A program made the translations under genes and the position numbers. A DNA stretch of 64,000 nt, from the NCBI GenBank assembly GCA_017979445.1, contig CM030709.1:6366001-6430000 (forward strand). Direction: 5' to 3'. This stretch comes from Akebia trifoliata (lineage: Eukaryota > Streptophyta > Magnoliopsida > Ranunculales > Lardizabalaceae). Positions 24,234 through 35,689 of this stretch are shown piece after piece; within the stretch, counting starts at the first letter, position 1; each line of letters begins with the position of its first letter. Below the pieces are notes generated by a model, which had not been told where the DNA came from, did not search any database, and worked only from the letters and a program-made list of their open reading frames with translations.

Positions 24234-24241
24234 TATAAATA
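24234..24241 (+). promoter_or_regulatory. TATA box of DUF674 gene 2
   Basis: TATAAATA within the family promoter module (TATTTCCATCTCCCTCCTC, ACACATTTATC, then the box). 97 bp before the first TATA-to-ATG start at 24338, so the leader here is about 65-70 nt, longer than in gene 1. Confidence 0.75.
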
Positions 24242-24337
24242 TTAAACAGACCATCACAGATAGAGCAATAGCATGGTTCACAAAGCAAACTTCCCATAAA
24301 AAAAGAAAAGAAAAAGCGCAAACTAATACACACAGCA

Positions 24338-25165
24338 ATGGCAAAAACAGAGATGACTATAAAGCTTCTGGTCGACAAGAAAGCCAACAGAATATTATTT
24401 GCCGAAGCGAGCAAAGATGTTGTTGATTTTCTTTTCGGTCTCTTGTCTCTACCACTAGCCTCCATAATCAATCTCCTAACAAAGAAGAAGATGGTGGGGA
24501 GCTTAGGAAATCTGTATGATAGTGTGGAGATACTTAGTTCCACATACATGCAGCCAAACCTAAACAAAGATTCCATTTTGAAACCAAAATCATCTTTCAA
24601 TGCTGACAACATTCCTCTCTTACTTCCAAACACGGATGGAAAACAGCCAAAATACTACCGATGTTGCAGTTGCCACTCCAAGTACATTACCGACACTGCG
24701 ACTACTAGGTGTCCTAATTGTAGGAACCACATGTCCACTGAGGTAACCTACATTGATTCTGAGACTTCCAATGTGGCATCATCATCACCATCATCAAGAT
24801 CATCATCATCTAGCAGTGAAGGAGGAGGCTATGTGAAGGGTGTGGTGACATACATGGTGATGGATGATTTGGTGGTGACACCCATGTCCAGCATTTCTAG
24901 CATTATTCTTCTCAACAAGTTCAACGTTCAGAATGTCAGTTTCCTTGAAGAGAAAGTGGTTAATATAACTATGAAGGAAGTTAGTAATAAACGTTCTTCT
25001 TTACGATGCATTTTCCTCTAAATCTCTTGGTTTGCTTTTCAATTTCTTGAGAATTATACATCATTTATGTTTTGGTGGTGTCAGGGTTTGGAACTGCTGA
25101 GGGCATCATTGTGGTCGATCACAGTTCTCTCTGAAGTTTTCCTTGTGAAGAGTGAAACCCGTTAA
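24338..25165 (+). CDS. DUF674 family protein, gene 2
   Basis: Two exons, 24338-24979 and 25085-25165, give about 240 residues. The start MAKTEMTIKLLVDKK aligns with the paralogues. The Cys knuckle is complete: C109/C110/C112 (YYRCCSCH) with CPNC at 125-128. A Ser-rich linker (S-run around residue 150) is coded by TCATCATCA repeats. The C-terminal block reads YVKGVVTYMVMDDLVVTP and the last exon reads GLELLRASLWS, ending KSETR. Donor GTTAGT, acceptor GTGTCAG. No disabling change was seen, so this is a good candidate for a functional member. DUF674 has no established biochemical role; the paired CxxC motifs suggest, without proof, metal binding. Confidence 0.85.
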
Positions 25166-26136
25166 GTATTATAGTCCTTTTATTGCTTGTAAACATATAT
25201 GTTTACTAATCGTGTATGGGTTTTGGTTTGTTAGATCTTATTAGCTACTTAATACCCAAGCAAGCTTTAAAGAACTCTTGATATTGTGAAGTTCTGAAAG
25301 TGTAGACGGATACTAAAGAGGTAATCGATGGGTTTGGTCTAATTATTAATAATTAGTAGCAAATATATTCTTCTTTGCTTTCTTTGCAAAAATCAGTAGC
25401 CGTCAACCAATTTCAATATCTTTAAAAGCAAAAGCAAATACAACAGTAAAAGTAGTTTGAGTTTCACAATGCATCACTTCACCACAATACCTTTTAACGC
25501 ACCTTCTAACGCAGAAGAACTGTGGTGAGACAAAGGAGATCACTATCTTACTCCTTAAATAAACCTTTGCATTCTCTCAAAATTTTCAAGAGCAACAAAG
25601 AGGGCTAATTGGATGAGTGTAGGCGGATTGCTGAATGAAGGAATTTTTCTTAAAACTACAAATTGTGAACTTCTTAATTGTGGTGATTCACTATTGGTTT
25701 GAGGATGGTATTGCCGTAATTCATTATTTGTTCAAGGACGGTGGCCGGTATCAACTAACCTAAGAGTTGTTTCCACGGTATTAAATCTCGTATGGATGAG
25801 ACGACTCGTCTGATACATCTCGGTATCATCCACCAACGAGACGGATAGACAAGTCAAATGTATCGGACTAAATTTAAAACCATGGTTCATTGGTCTCATT
25901 GTTGAACGAGATGACTCAATCATATCAGAAAACTCGTCCGATACGACTCTATCTTGTTCATGGATAAGACGAGACATCAAAATGAGTTTTAAAATCATGG
26001 TTGTGTCACCTCCCTTAAAACCTAAAAAATCCTAGAAGCTTCTTAGAAGCCATGGATATCGATCTAAGGTAGAATAGTCCTTCTCTTTCTCAAGGGTGAG
26101 GTCAGGATTTTCTTAGTGGGGGGGGGATTATAGTTA
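25166..26136. other. Downstream flank of gene 2, no gene seen
   Basis: About 25330-25500 resembles sequence following the terminal-exon relic at 31030-31210 (AATATATTCTTCTTTGCT, AAAGCAAAAGCAAA, CACCACAATACC), so gene-plus-flank units were copied. 25740-26000 contains strings (ACGAGATGACTC, CTCGTCCGATACG) related to 44640-44740, a diverged dispersed repeat. Confidence 0.5.
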
Positions 26137-26342
26137 GAGTCATGATAATATGACTCGCCAGGTGGCATACTCAATTGACTACCTGATGTGGACAAGTTTG
26201 GAATCGTAAATCTATGCACCTCGGGATATATTTTTGATGGGAAAGTGCAATCGTGTATCATGAGGCATACAGATCTACACAAACTTGTCATGTCAGGGAG
26301 TTAATTGAGTATGCCACCTGGCAAGTCATATTATCATGACTC
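26137..26342. mobile_element. MITE, TTA target duplication
   Basis: Near-perfect 60-bp inverted repeats: left GAGTCATGATAATATGACT, CAGGTGGCATACTCAATTGA; right end inverse of these, closing with ATTATCATGACTC. Flanked by TTA on both sides, the duplication typical of Tourist/PIF-Harbinger MITEs. Relatives lie at 18310-18541 and, degraded, near 45815-45975. Confidence 0.85.
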
Positions 26343-26587
26343 TTATAATTAATAGCAAGGCTGGAGAGCTTGAACATAACTGATTCATTGAAAATAATTC
26401 AACTGGTTGAAGGGAAGTGCATTTAAGTCATTTCTCTTCAATATATGAATGAAGACCCAAGTCAATTGGGCAATGTCATCATCAATTTAAAGAGAAATAC
26501 TGAACAAACACTCAAACTCTGCTAATGTGGCAGCACAGATAATGATAGATTTTGCCCTTTTATCTTGAGGAAAAGGACTTGCAAAAT

Positions 26588-26752
26588 GTTGGAATGACAC
26601 AAACGGAGACACAAGAGTGACAAAAATGATGTGATGGCATGCACATAACCTTAGATGCTTTTTACTCGTATCTTGCAAAAAAGCCTCTACGAAAATGTAC
26701 AGGACACCATGAGTTTTTGTTACTTTTACGTCACCCCAACACAACTCAAAAA
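26588..26752. mobile_element. MITE, (TGTTGG)TGACAC family member
   Basis: Ends TGTTGGAATGACACAAA and TTACGTCACCCCAACA are inverted. The interior has ATGTGATGGCATGCACATAACC and TTTTTACTCGTATC, shared with members at 38902-39060, 49506-49673 and 49714-49887. Confidence 0.55.
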
Positions 26753-29661
26753 CGTATGATTCTCTATACACTGCCATGTCAGCACAGTATCCAAAGATAT
26801 CGGTCTACATCAACTCATTTACAAACAAAGGGTTTCTTTCTCTTTTTCGAATGAGTCGTGCAAGAGCAGCCTCAGGCTGGAATCTCATATCGCACATCTT
26901 GACTGTCTGTACAAGGCTCCAGCCTGAGGTCACTTCAGCATTATCCTTCTCGGAATTTACACCAAGATGCCTATACGTCCCTTGACCTTGATCTTCTCCA
27001 ATAGATTAATGCAATATGACATCATTACCCTTGTTTTCAACCTGAAACTAGAAATCGAAAAAAAATTGATGTCTCTTACCAAAATCAGTTATTATCAACC
27101 TCTTGGGCAAAATTTTACCATAATTTTCAATCTTATGATTAATCTACTTTAATTTTCAAATCTAAACAATAATATAAGATTTTTGAAGTGGAGGAATAAT
27201 GAGATTTTTTATAAAAATTCAAAAAAAAAAAAAAAAAGGGTCCAATATGATTTAACCCCTTAATCTGACATACCTGACCCAATTGATCTAAATCTACAGA
27301 TGATTTCTCTAGGTCTAGTGTTGTTTTTAATGTGAAATGCAATTCAATCCGACCCAACCTGATTGACCGACCCGATGGATTTGGATACGATCTTGGTATT
27401 ATCTCAGTCAGATCTGAATCAAGGTCTGAATTTTTATCTGAATCAAAGTATGGATATACTTAGATCCAACTTGTGTTCGACCCATTTAATGTCCTAAAAA
27501 ATCTTATTTAAAAAAAATATATCATTTCCCACCTATTTCCATGTGGCCTTCATGTCTCCAATGGTCCCACCAACGTGGACAAGCAACTTGCTTTTCAAAA
27601 AATGTTAAAAAGCATTAAAAGGAGGTGGGAAGACATCACCCCCATCATAGAACCGTAGATCATTTTCCTTAAAAAAAATAAGAAAAAGATTTATGTTCTG
27701 CATATCTCAAGGTAAATGATCTTTGGTTCTGTGATGGGGGTGTTTGTTAGAAGGGGGCGGCATATTATCTCGACGTTTTATAAAATAAATCCCACTAAAT
27801 ATACGATCTACTTAAGACTCATCTAGAAAAAATTATGCAGACATTTTGGAACAATTCTTCATATATAAATAGAAGGTGGCACGTGCAAACGCACATGTAT
27901 CCAAAGGTGTTATTTGTAATTCAATATATTAATTAAAGGTTGGTTTTGAAGATTACATAGTGAAAAAAGATAGTTTTATAATTTTAAAAACTAACTAACA
28001 TGATTTTAGGGATGTGCCATTGGAATTTTCTTGATTTTTGACGAAAATGACTCTGATTGTATAAAGTCTAAATATTAAAGTGGGGCATTTTTGGAATCCA
28101 AGTTTTGGTGTCGAACCACTTCTACTCCACATTTTCCCATTATAAATTTATAGTATTAAAGATTAGAAGGTGGCATGTGCAAGTACACGTATCAAAAAGG
28201 CTTATCTGTAATTCAATATATTAATTAAATGGTGGTTTAAAAAATTATATAGTAAAAAAAGGATAATTTTATAATTTTGAAAACTAATCAACATGATTTT
28301 AGGGTTTCTTGATTTTTCACCAAATGACCCTATTTATATTAAGTTTAAATGTTAAAGTGGGGTACTTGTCTTTGTCTAACCATCCTTCATAGTAGGGAGT
28401 GTCAATAGGTACCCATTTAATTTGAACCTAACCAGAATTAGAATCGAAAACTCTTATTCTAGATCCCATTTTGCTGGAATTGATTTATATCGGATATCTT
28501 GAAAGTCGAATAGATTGAGAACTGAAACCGATAAAAATTGATAGGAATCAAGGATCAAAATTGTTTAAGGAGAAAACTTTTGACAATTCTACCTTCGATT
28601 CCATTAATTTCATAATGGGAATTGGAATTGATAGAAATCAAAACCAATAAATTTAATAGAGTTATTGTCGCCACACCAAATTTTACTAATGCCACACCAA
28701 CCATGTAATTGGTGTGTCATTAGTAAAAGTCAACATGGCAATAGCAACTCTCAAATTTAATAGTGCTAGTTCCTTCAGAACTGACCCCCTACTTCAAACA
28801 TTTTTATATGACTAACTACAAAACTAGGGTTTTATTGAATATTTGAGGTATGCTTATGTTTTTGGGATAAATCCTTAAGGATGGCCACTAAGGGTGGATT
28901 TGAACTCAATACCTCTGCTTCGTAAAACATGGGGGTTAAAAAACATCTTCTAGGTTGTTGAAGGGAGAGTGATTGTTTGCTCACATGGCTGTGAGCAAAT
29001 TTGCTCACAGACCAACACTGTTTTGACATGTGGCATTGATGGCATAAGTAATTATAAGAAATTTTTTCTCTCTCCTGCCCATGGTAAAAAATCGAAATTT
29101 TCTAATAAAATCATCTTGTCACATTAAAAAATATGATCCAATTCAAAAGTGTGTAGATGGTGAAATTCTATGAATTTCAATAGAAAAAAAAAAAAATTTA
29201 AGTTATCTTTCACTATTATATTTAATTTTAAATTTGGGTGTTCAATAGTCATCCTTTTTCAATGCCATTGATCAAGTTCGATTTTTATTTTTTATTTTTA
29301 CCATGAGATTTTTCATGAAATCTAGAAGGTTGTGGTGTTCGATTGCCAATATGATAATTCATGTGGATTTCACAATACTTTTTAAGATTTGAAATTTAAA
29401 AATAAAGAATTTCTAGACAGTGGATGTGTGGGCAAGAGAGAGCAAACCATCACTTGTCAAAACAGTGTTGGTCTGTGAGCAAACCATCACTTGTTGAAGG
29501 GATTATATTTTATTGAGTATCTTCAAGAGTAGCTTTGATAAATTTTTGTAAAAGAAAAGTGATAGCCTTAACCTCTCTAGCAAGAGTGATTTAATGCTCA
29601 AGACTCTAGTGTGTTCCATGTCAAGATAGCAAGGGTAGTTTTATAACTAACAAGGGTAATT
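26753..29661. other. Gene-free stretch with tandem and inverted repeats
   Basis: No coding region. About 27870-28100 and 28165-28370 are a direct pair (AGAAGGTGGCA(C/T)GTGCAA..TAATTCAATATATTAATTAAA..AACATGATTTTAGGG). Near 28985-29020 and 29455-29490 the string CAGACCAACACTGTTTTGAC and its inverse face each other, marking a foldback of about 0.5 kb. 28396-28600 starts TAGGGAGTGTCAATAGG, reminiscent of a hAT end, but no partner was found. 29260-29420 belongs to the dispersed repeat also seen near 1.3, 1.9 and 51.3 kb. Confidence 0.5.
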
Positions 29662-30015
29662 CTGTAAATTGGGGATGTCATTCAATACACACAGTTTGAT
29701 GTGATTGGTGGATCCCATTTCTAATAAAAAAATCATAGGCTATCTCAAATATCCACCAGAATGCCTACATGCCCCTTTAATCTCAGTCTCATCCAATAGA
29801 GAAATGAAATGACCTTATTACTCTTTTCAACATGAAATCAAACACTTTTTGAATTCGATTTCTTCCCAAAATTAGTCATCTTCTGCCTTTTGGTAAAAAA
29901 AAACTACCCTTGTTTCCAAGCTTAAGTTATGTACTATAACTTTCAAATCTAAAGAACAAGATTGATTAAAATTAATTTTCTATAGAGGTTTAAATGTTTG
30001 AAGATGAATAATTTT

Positions 30016-30287
30016 TTTATTTTCTTTTGATAATCGGGTATACCTGTAGACAATGGACCAATCCTGTATTTGGGCTTTGCCCAGTCCATAGACCATGTTC
30101 TTGTCAAAGAACTAGTCTCGGGGCACGTGCAACACCCGAACATCACACACATCAGGAAAGTGAAGGTACGCCCTCGTGGGTCACCCCTAACGAATTAATG
30201 CACAAACTGGGTATTGAACTCACGACATACGGACATTAACTGCATATTGGTCCAAAATTTCCATTCAACCAACCCCTCGGTGTTAAA
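30016..30287 (-). mobile_element. SINE-like element
   Basis: Reading the minus strand: a tRNA-like head containing GAGTTCAATACCC (B-box-like) preceded by an A-box-like stretch, and an A-rich tail at the left end (AAAAGAAAATAAAAAAATTATT). Flanked by near-identical ATGAATAATTTT (30004-30015) and ATGAATGATTTT (30288-30299). The copy in duplication B (about 53250-53480) lacks the tail. Family not identified. Confidence 0.5.
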
Positions 30288-30851
30288 ATGAATGATTTTA
30301 GAAAGATAAATGTAAGGTTTTTTATTGCAAGTTGAAAATGAGGGTATTTTGATCATGTTTTGTTACTCAAATAGTCACCGAAGTATAAAGGAGTGTCTAA
30401 TCATCCAAAAATTTGAGAGGGGGGGGGGGGGGGGGGTAAAAATTGGAGGGAGTTATTGGAGATAGAGGTGGCAACAGAGTATCTCAATTTCAAACCAAAA
30501 TACAAGGGTATTAAGTCCCTTTATTTTTTCTTGAATATAGTTGGCCCATGAAAGCCCAAATATAACCACTCACTGGACACACATTATAGTTTCATTTGGA
30601 CCCCAAATAACTAATGATTAATGATGGAGTCACGATGGAACCTGTACTGAATCTATTTTAAGGTACAAGAAAGGCCGTTCGTGTATGTCACTTATTCAAG
30701 GGTATCTATCTGATTTGAGTTGATTCATGGTATATTTATTCTCTTCAAGCTATATGATCATTGGGGATGTCTTCTTCGATGACATACATTTATTTTATAT
30801 TTTCTTTTTTTTGGCTTTTCTGAGAATTATCATTTGTTTTGGTGCTGTCAG

Positions 30852-30944
30852 GATTTGGAATTGCTGAAGACTTCATTGTGATCGAGCACAGGACTACATA
30901 GATATTTTCCTTTGAAAGAATTGAGATCCACTAAATGTTTTAAT
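30852..30944 (+). pseudogene. DUF674 terminal-exon relic
   Basis: Follows an intact-looking acceptor (TGCTGTCAG) and reads DLELLKTSL-stop-SSTGLHRYFP, clearly the last exon of a DUF674 gene (compare GLELLRTSLWSTTVLTEVFL). A TGA replaces the Trp codon. No first exon remains upstream; 30741-30840 resembles the matching intron in copy B at 53.88 kb. Confidence 0.8.
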
Positions 30945-32083
30945 ATTATTTCTTGTTAAACTTACTTACGAAGTTTTGCCTATCTTGGTTTTTCAATCCT
31001 ATAGAAGGTGCATTTGATGTGATCCATAGCAAAATTAATATATTCTTCTTTGCTCACCTAACTATATATAAAATAAAATAAAAAGTGGTAACAAAAAATC
31101 AATTCCAAATTTCAATTGCTGAACAAACAAATGCAAAAGCCAAAGCAAATGCGAAGGAAAAAAGTAAAAGCAATTTGAGCTTCACGACGCGTCACTACAC
31201 CACAATACCCTCCCTCAACTCTACTTTTTCAAAGCTTCATTAGACTCTATATGGAAAGAACTTCTCTTAAATTGCATACAATTAATTACAAGAACACTTC
31301 GATTTTCACAAATATTCGGAAATAAGTACTAACTTCGACATACCACTCAAAGGTTTCATGTAGATTTGAGATGCATGATGAATGCCCCTCCCTCCTTATT
31401 CCTTAATTGTGGTATTTGATAAACAACTAAGATAAAATGGTTAGAGTACTCATATAATTCGCTCTTGCCTAAAGCCTTTAATTTTTTTCTTCTTTTTTTA
31501 TAATGTTTTCAACCTAGGGTTTTTGTGTCAAGATTGCCACTTGTTTTCCCCATATAATTTTATTTATTACTCAACTCTTTTAAATGGATGAAAATATCCT
31601 ATTTGCTTTTTGCCAAATAAATCAAGGGTTCAAGGGGGAAGAAGAGAGTGGGGAAGGACAAATCAATGCTTTTCCCTTTAAATTAAAGAGGTTGAAGAGT
31701 AATTTTTTTTTTTTTTTTTTTTTTTTTTGGGTGGGGGGGGAAGGAAATGCACTTATTTTAGCAAAAGTTTAAAGATAAGATTATTTAGTTGAAGACTACC
31801 AACATTAAGAAAAAATAAACATGGAAAAAAGGAAAAGTGGCCTCACAAAAAAAACATAAAAAGGGAAAATGCTAAATGCCTTCTTCCCTAAGTAAAATAA
31901 AAATCACTTTCCTTAGTACTATGTTATTGAAAAAGAGAAGGGCAAGCCATCATTTTTTTTATATTAAAGTATATCTTATATTCATAAGATTAGTGGGTCC
32001 AGTATGTGGGAGAAAAAAATAATAATTTACAGCCCTCATATTTTATTGGTGTTTCCATTTACCTCCACAAACATTTGTATCTC
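30945..32083. other. Intergenic flank between two DUF674 loci
   Basis: Shared with 61690-62690 in copy B. Contains a T run of about 22 at 31709-31730 followed by a G-rich stretch. A short ORF at 31584-31772 is spurious (homopolymer-coded). Confidence 0.5.
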
Positions 32084-32091
32084 TATAAATA
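32084..32091 (+). promoter_or_regulatory. TATA box of broken DUF674 gene 3
   Basis: TATAAATA, 59 bp before the ATG at 32143, preceded by TTTCCATTTACCTCCACAAAC as at 62.65 kb. Confidence 0.7.
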
Positions 32092-32288
32092 GATCTCTAT
32101 AAAGAGCATCGTTTTACATTATAGCTAACTTTACACAAAGAGATGGAAACAACAAGATTGACCATTAAAGTGTTCGTAGACAAGAAAACCAATACACTAC
32201 TATTTGTAGAAGTTGGCAAGGATTTTGTTGATTCTCTCTTCAGTCTCTTGACATTGCATTTGGAATCAGTAATCAACCTTCTCACTAA

Positions 32289-33434
32289 GGGGTCGTTTGT
32301 TAAATTGAGCAAATAAGTGCTAAAGATTATAATTGCTGAAACTTTATAAGTGTTGAATTTAAGTGTTGAGAATGTTGTCTGTTTACCTATTTGAATTGTG
32401 CTAAACTGATTCAAATTAAACATTGTAATCACAGAATATTATTTGTTAGTTACTGTTGAAAGTTGATAAAATTACTATATTTCTATTTTTAATCATAATA
32501 TATTCTATTTGACTATTTTAACTGTTAATTCATATCACACATAATAAAAAAGAGCAAAAATGTAAAAGATAATATGTTTTGATATTCTAAATTTCGTACA
32601 CAATTCATTGTACCCAAATTTTAAATTACAAGATAATAACTTTCCCATCCAAATTTAAATCTGTTCATACAACACGCACGATCTTCTCTTTTGTAGTAAT
32701 AATTGGAGCATCCCATCATCTTATTTCAAAGATGAAAGAACTTAATTTTAGATGGATAATTTTTTATGAAAATAAAGGATGGGTAATTATAAAACCACCC
32801 CTATGAATTAATAAGAACAACCCACACCATAACCTTTTTTTTTTTTTTTGTCGTCTTATATGGGTTATATTTTTTGGAATAAGTCAATTTTTGGTGAGGA
32901 TGATCTATATGGTCTAGAGATCATCCTCACCAAAAAGCAGCCCATTCTGAAACTTCTAACCACATCAAAACTGGTTTCCAAAAAAAATGGATGATTTACG
33001 ATCCTTGCACTTATTTTGATGGGATTAAAAGTTTTGGGATGGGCTGATTTTTGGTGAGGATGGTCTCCTCATTGTAGAAATCATCCTCACCAAGAATCAG
33101 CTCATTTCGAAACTTTTAACCCATATAAGACAAAACAATTCGGCTATTGTGTGGGTTGCCTTATTAATTTGTGGGGTGTTTATATAATTATCCATGGGAT
33201 ATAAGAGATAATATCGTTTTAAGTATAAGGGCATATTTGTCCATGTCAAAAAAGACCGGAGCTTACCGCTTTGACGAAAAAATTAAACCCAACTTCACTT
33301 AATTTTTTTCACTTATTTTTCAGTCATAAGTGCTGAAAATATTGAGACAAATATGCTGATTTGACAAAAAGTGCTGAATTTTTTTATTCTTTTTCAGCGT
33401 TAAGTGTAGAAAATAAACTCAAACAAACAGCCCC
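32289..33434. mobile_element. PIF/Harbinger-type MITE, 1.1 kb, with nested MITE
   Basis: Terminal inverted repeats GGGGTCGTTTGTT and (from the right) GGGGCTGTTTGTTTG; 3-bp duplication TAA at 32286-32288 and 33435-33437. The paralogue at 62.89 kb has the uninterrupted ACTAAGAAGAAGATGG. Interior repeats AAGTGCTGAA / TTCAGCACTT-like strings at both ends. A separate foldback element sits inside. No transposase. Confidence 0.9.
32850..33128. mobile_element. Foldback MITE, ATCATCCTCACC family, nested copy
   Basis: Ends GTCTTATATGGGTTA and TTAACCCATATAAGAC are inverted. Inside are inverted copies of TTTTTGGTGAGGATG and CATCCTCACCAAAAA and a third and fourth copy, so several hairpins can form. Relatives at 45340-45722 and 60050-60392 share the GGATGGTC..GATCATCCTCAC core. 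Confidence 0.8.
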
Positions 33435-34060
33435 TAAGAAGAAGATGGTGGGGGTGCTTAAGTAATCTATATGAGAGTATAGAGAACCTTAGTGCTCCTA
33501 ATTTCTACAGCCAAACCAACACAAAGATTTGCTTTTGAAGCCAAAACTATGTTATTGTCCCGATACAATCCCTCTCTTACCTCCAAATATGGGTGGAATA
33601 TATATACTACCAGTGTCCCTACAATTGCGGAAGAATAACCCACAATTTAAGGACTTTGTGTTCTTGCAATAACAATATGAACAAAAAGTTAACCTACCTC
33701 GATTATGGGACATCGATTGGAGAGGAAGGTTATGTGAAGGGCACAGTGGTGACATATATGGTGACAGATGATATAGTGGTGATGCCTATGTCTGCCGAGT
33801 CAAGCTTAAGTATCCTCAATAAATTCGAGGTTGATAATGTGAGTTCCATTGAGATGAAAGAGGTTGATATAACTTTAAATAAGGTAATCAAAGAAATATC
33901 CTCATCTATCTGATGCATTTTTCATCTAAATCAACTTTAATTTTGTTTGTGGACTTATCCTTGTGTTTTGTGCTATCAGGGTATGGAACTATTGAGTACT
34001 TCTTTGGTATCGAACAAAGTTTTATCCAAAATTTTCTTCACTGAGCTGATTGATCTCTAA

Positions 34061-35089
34061 TTGTTCATCACTGAAAAACATACCCACGTAATTTGTTGAT
34101 TTTGAATATGTTTGTTCACTGTTTGTTAATTCCACCACTGCATGTGGGTCTTGTTTGGTTGATCATCTTATTAAAAAGTGCAACATTTGGGACTAGGTTT
34201 GATATGGGAATTAGAAGTACTCTAGATTTCTTTTAGGTTTATGCTAAAGAAATTATAAATATATCAATATTTGATGCAGTGAATTGTGTTGGCAAAAATT
34301 TTATTGAAGTTTGTTCAATATTTTAAGTTAAATTTATGTGCAAAGGACCTTGTTTATTTGCTTTCTAATTAATTGTTCTTCATATAATTTTTGCTCGATT
34401 CTCATTAATTGTGATTGTTTGTTTGTTGGTTCGAATCGATTGTTTGACGATTGCATAAATTATTGTAGACTTTTCATTGACCATCTAAAATTTCAGATAA
34501 TATTGGTGATTTAGTTATGGGTTTCATCTTCTTCGAAATCAATTCTTTTTTTTCTTTTACAGGGCAACCCAAAGTGTCCCTTTAAAACCCAAATCCTACA
34601 TAATCATCACAAAATTCATTCATGATGAAATATTTATACTTGAAATTGACCTACATCGAATGTCTAGAAATCTAGGTTCTAGCCAATTCATAATCACCTC
34701 ATTTTATTAGCTTATCAAATAAAGGATATCCCACCCTCATGGTTGTTATGAAGAAAAATATTTTCTACTTAATCCCTGTAAGCACCAAAATTTTGAGGAT
34801 GCCATTACAAATTTTATAAATAAGAATGAAATCCTTAGAAGTCATATGTGCCCACACACATCCAAATAAGGCCCATTGAATGGGATCGAGTCTTTTACCG
34901 TCTAGGTTTGGGTTTTTGTAAATAAAGTTCATGATCCAACCAAGTTCAAGTGATCTACAGTAAGTATTGGACTCATACACTCAACAAATAAGTTAGCCCA
35001 TGTGGTTAAGTCCAAAATCTAATGAAATGGATCAGACTAATAACCAAAAAGTAAAGTTCTTCAAGAGATTCAAACTTCGATTAAAGAGA
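34061..35089. other. Intergenic, no gene seen
   Basis: Up to 34406 it is the end of duplication copy A. 34480-34560 shares ATGGGTTTCATCTTCTTCGAAATCAA with 17767-17795, the start of the A/B duplicated blocks. No coding region recognised. Confidence 0.5.
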
Positions 35090-35545
35090 AGATCAAGTTT
35101 AAAGCCCTTCTCCGTAAGTCAAGAAATCATTCTCAACTGATAAAGTGCAAAGTCAGGAGAAAAGAAAATCTACATAAATCTCTAGAGAAGATCAAGCTCA
35201 AAACCCTTCTTCAGAAATTAATAAATCCTTCTCAAAAGATAAAGTGTAAAGCCTAGAAAGAAGGAAGTCTACACAAACCTCTACAAAAATCAAATTCAAA
35301 ATCCATCATCAAAGCAACATTCTCAAATGATAAAACACAAAATCTGGAGAGAAGAAAATCTACATAAATCTCTACAGAAGATAAAGTTTAAAATCCCTTA
35401 CTCAAAAATCAATATTCTCAGCCAATAAAGTACGAAGTCCAAAAGGAAGAAAATTTACAAAAGATCAAGTACAAACAAAACTATCGTCAAAGCTACCTTT
35501 TCAGTCGATCACATGCGAAGCCCGAAGAGAAAAAAACTATATACA
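35087..35545. repeat. Degenerate tandem repeat, about 84-99 bp period, 5 copies
   Basis: GAAGATCAAGTTTAAAGCCC at about 35089 recurs in diverged form at 35188, 35286, 35378 and 35462, each followed by a variant of TTCTCAA(C/A)TGATAAAGTGC and GAAGAAAATCTACATAAATC. Spacings 99, 98, 92, 84. Not protein-coding in any frame. Confidence 0.75.
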
Positions 35546-35689
35546 TGTCACCACTATTTTTGTTGTTGACTATTAATAAAAGAAAAACACTGAGATTTGT
35601 ACTCTTCATTTTATCAAAATAAATAAAATCATTTGTAATCTGACTTCACAAATCTCGAGGTAGATTTTGTAAAATTTATTGTCGATATT

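Larger units (their letters stand above)
32143..34060 (+). pseudogene. DUF674 gene 3, disrupted by Harbinger MITE
   Basis: Closest relative is the gene at 62749 (copy B). First exon starts METTRLTIKVFVDKKTNT and runs to LLTK, where a 1,146-bp MITE (32289-33434) is inserted. After it the exon resumes (KKMVG) but an extra G in the GTGGGGGTG stretch, a compensating deletion near 33507 and a further small insertion near 33600 shift the frame. From about 33605 the frame is readable again: YYQCPYNCGRITHN, then YVKGTVVTYMVTDD. The last exon 33980-34060 (GMELLSTSLVSNK) is intact. A fossil gene; the promoter is preserved, so transcripts could still be made. Confidence 0.9.
29662..34406. repeat. Segmental duplication, copy A (DUF674 relic + pseudogene)
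   Basis: Aligns in order with 52908-54159 plus 61686-63859. Shared landmarks: AATTGGGGATGTCATTCAATACACA at the start, a SINE-like segment, the DUF674 terminal-exon relic, then a second DUF674 gene and GAATTGTGTTGGCAAAAAT. Copy B carries the 7.5-kb Harbinger element; copy A carries the 1.1-kb Harbinger MITE, so each insertion post-dates the duplication. Confidence 0.85.

Noticed and set aside
28396..28600. Possible hAT end TAGGGAGTGTCAATAGG
   Set aside because: No matching inverted end, subterminal array or 8-bp duplication found nearby.
30418..30437. Run of about 19 G as a structural element
   Set aside because: A plain homopolymer, reduced to GAGAGGGAGGGG in the sister copy; length is prone to sequencing error.
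35087..35545. CRISPR-like regular repeat
   Set aside because: Units are long, degenerate and contiguous without unique spacers, in a plant genome.
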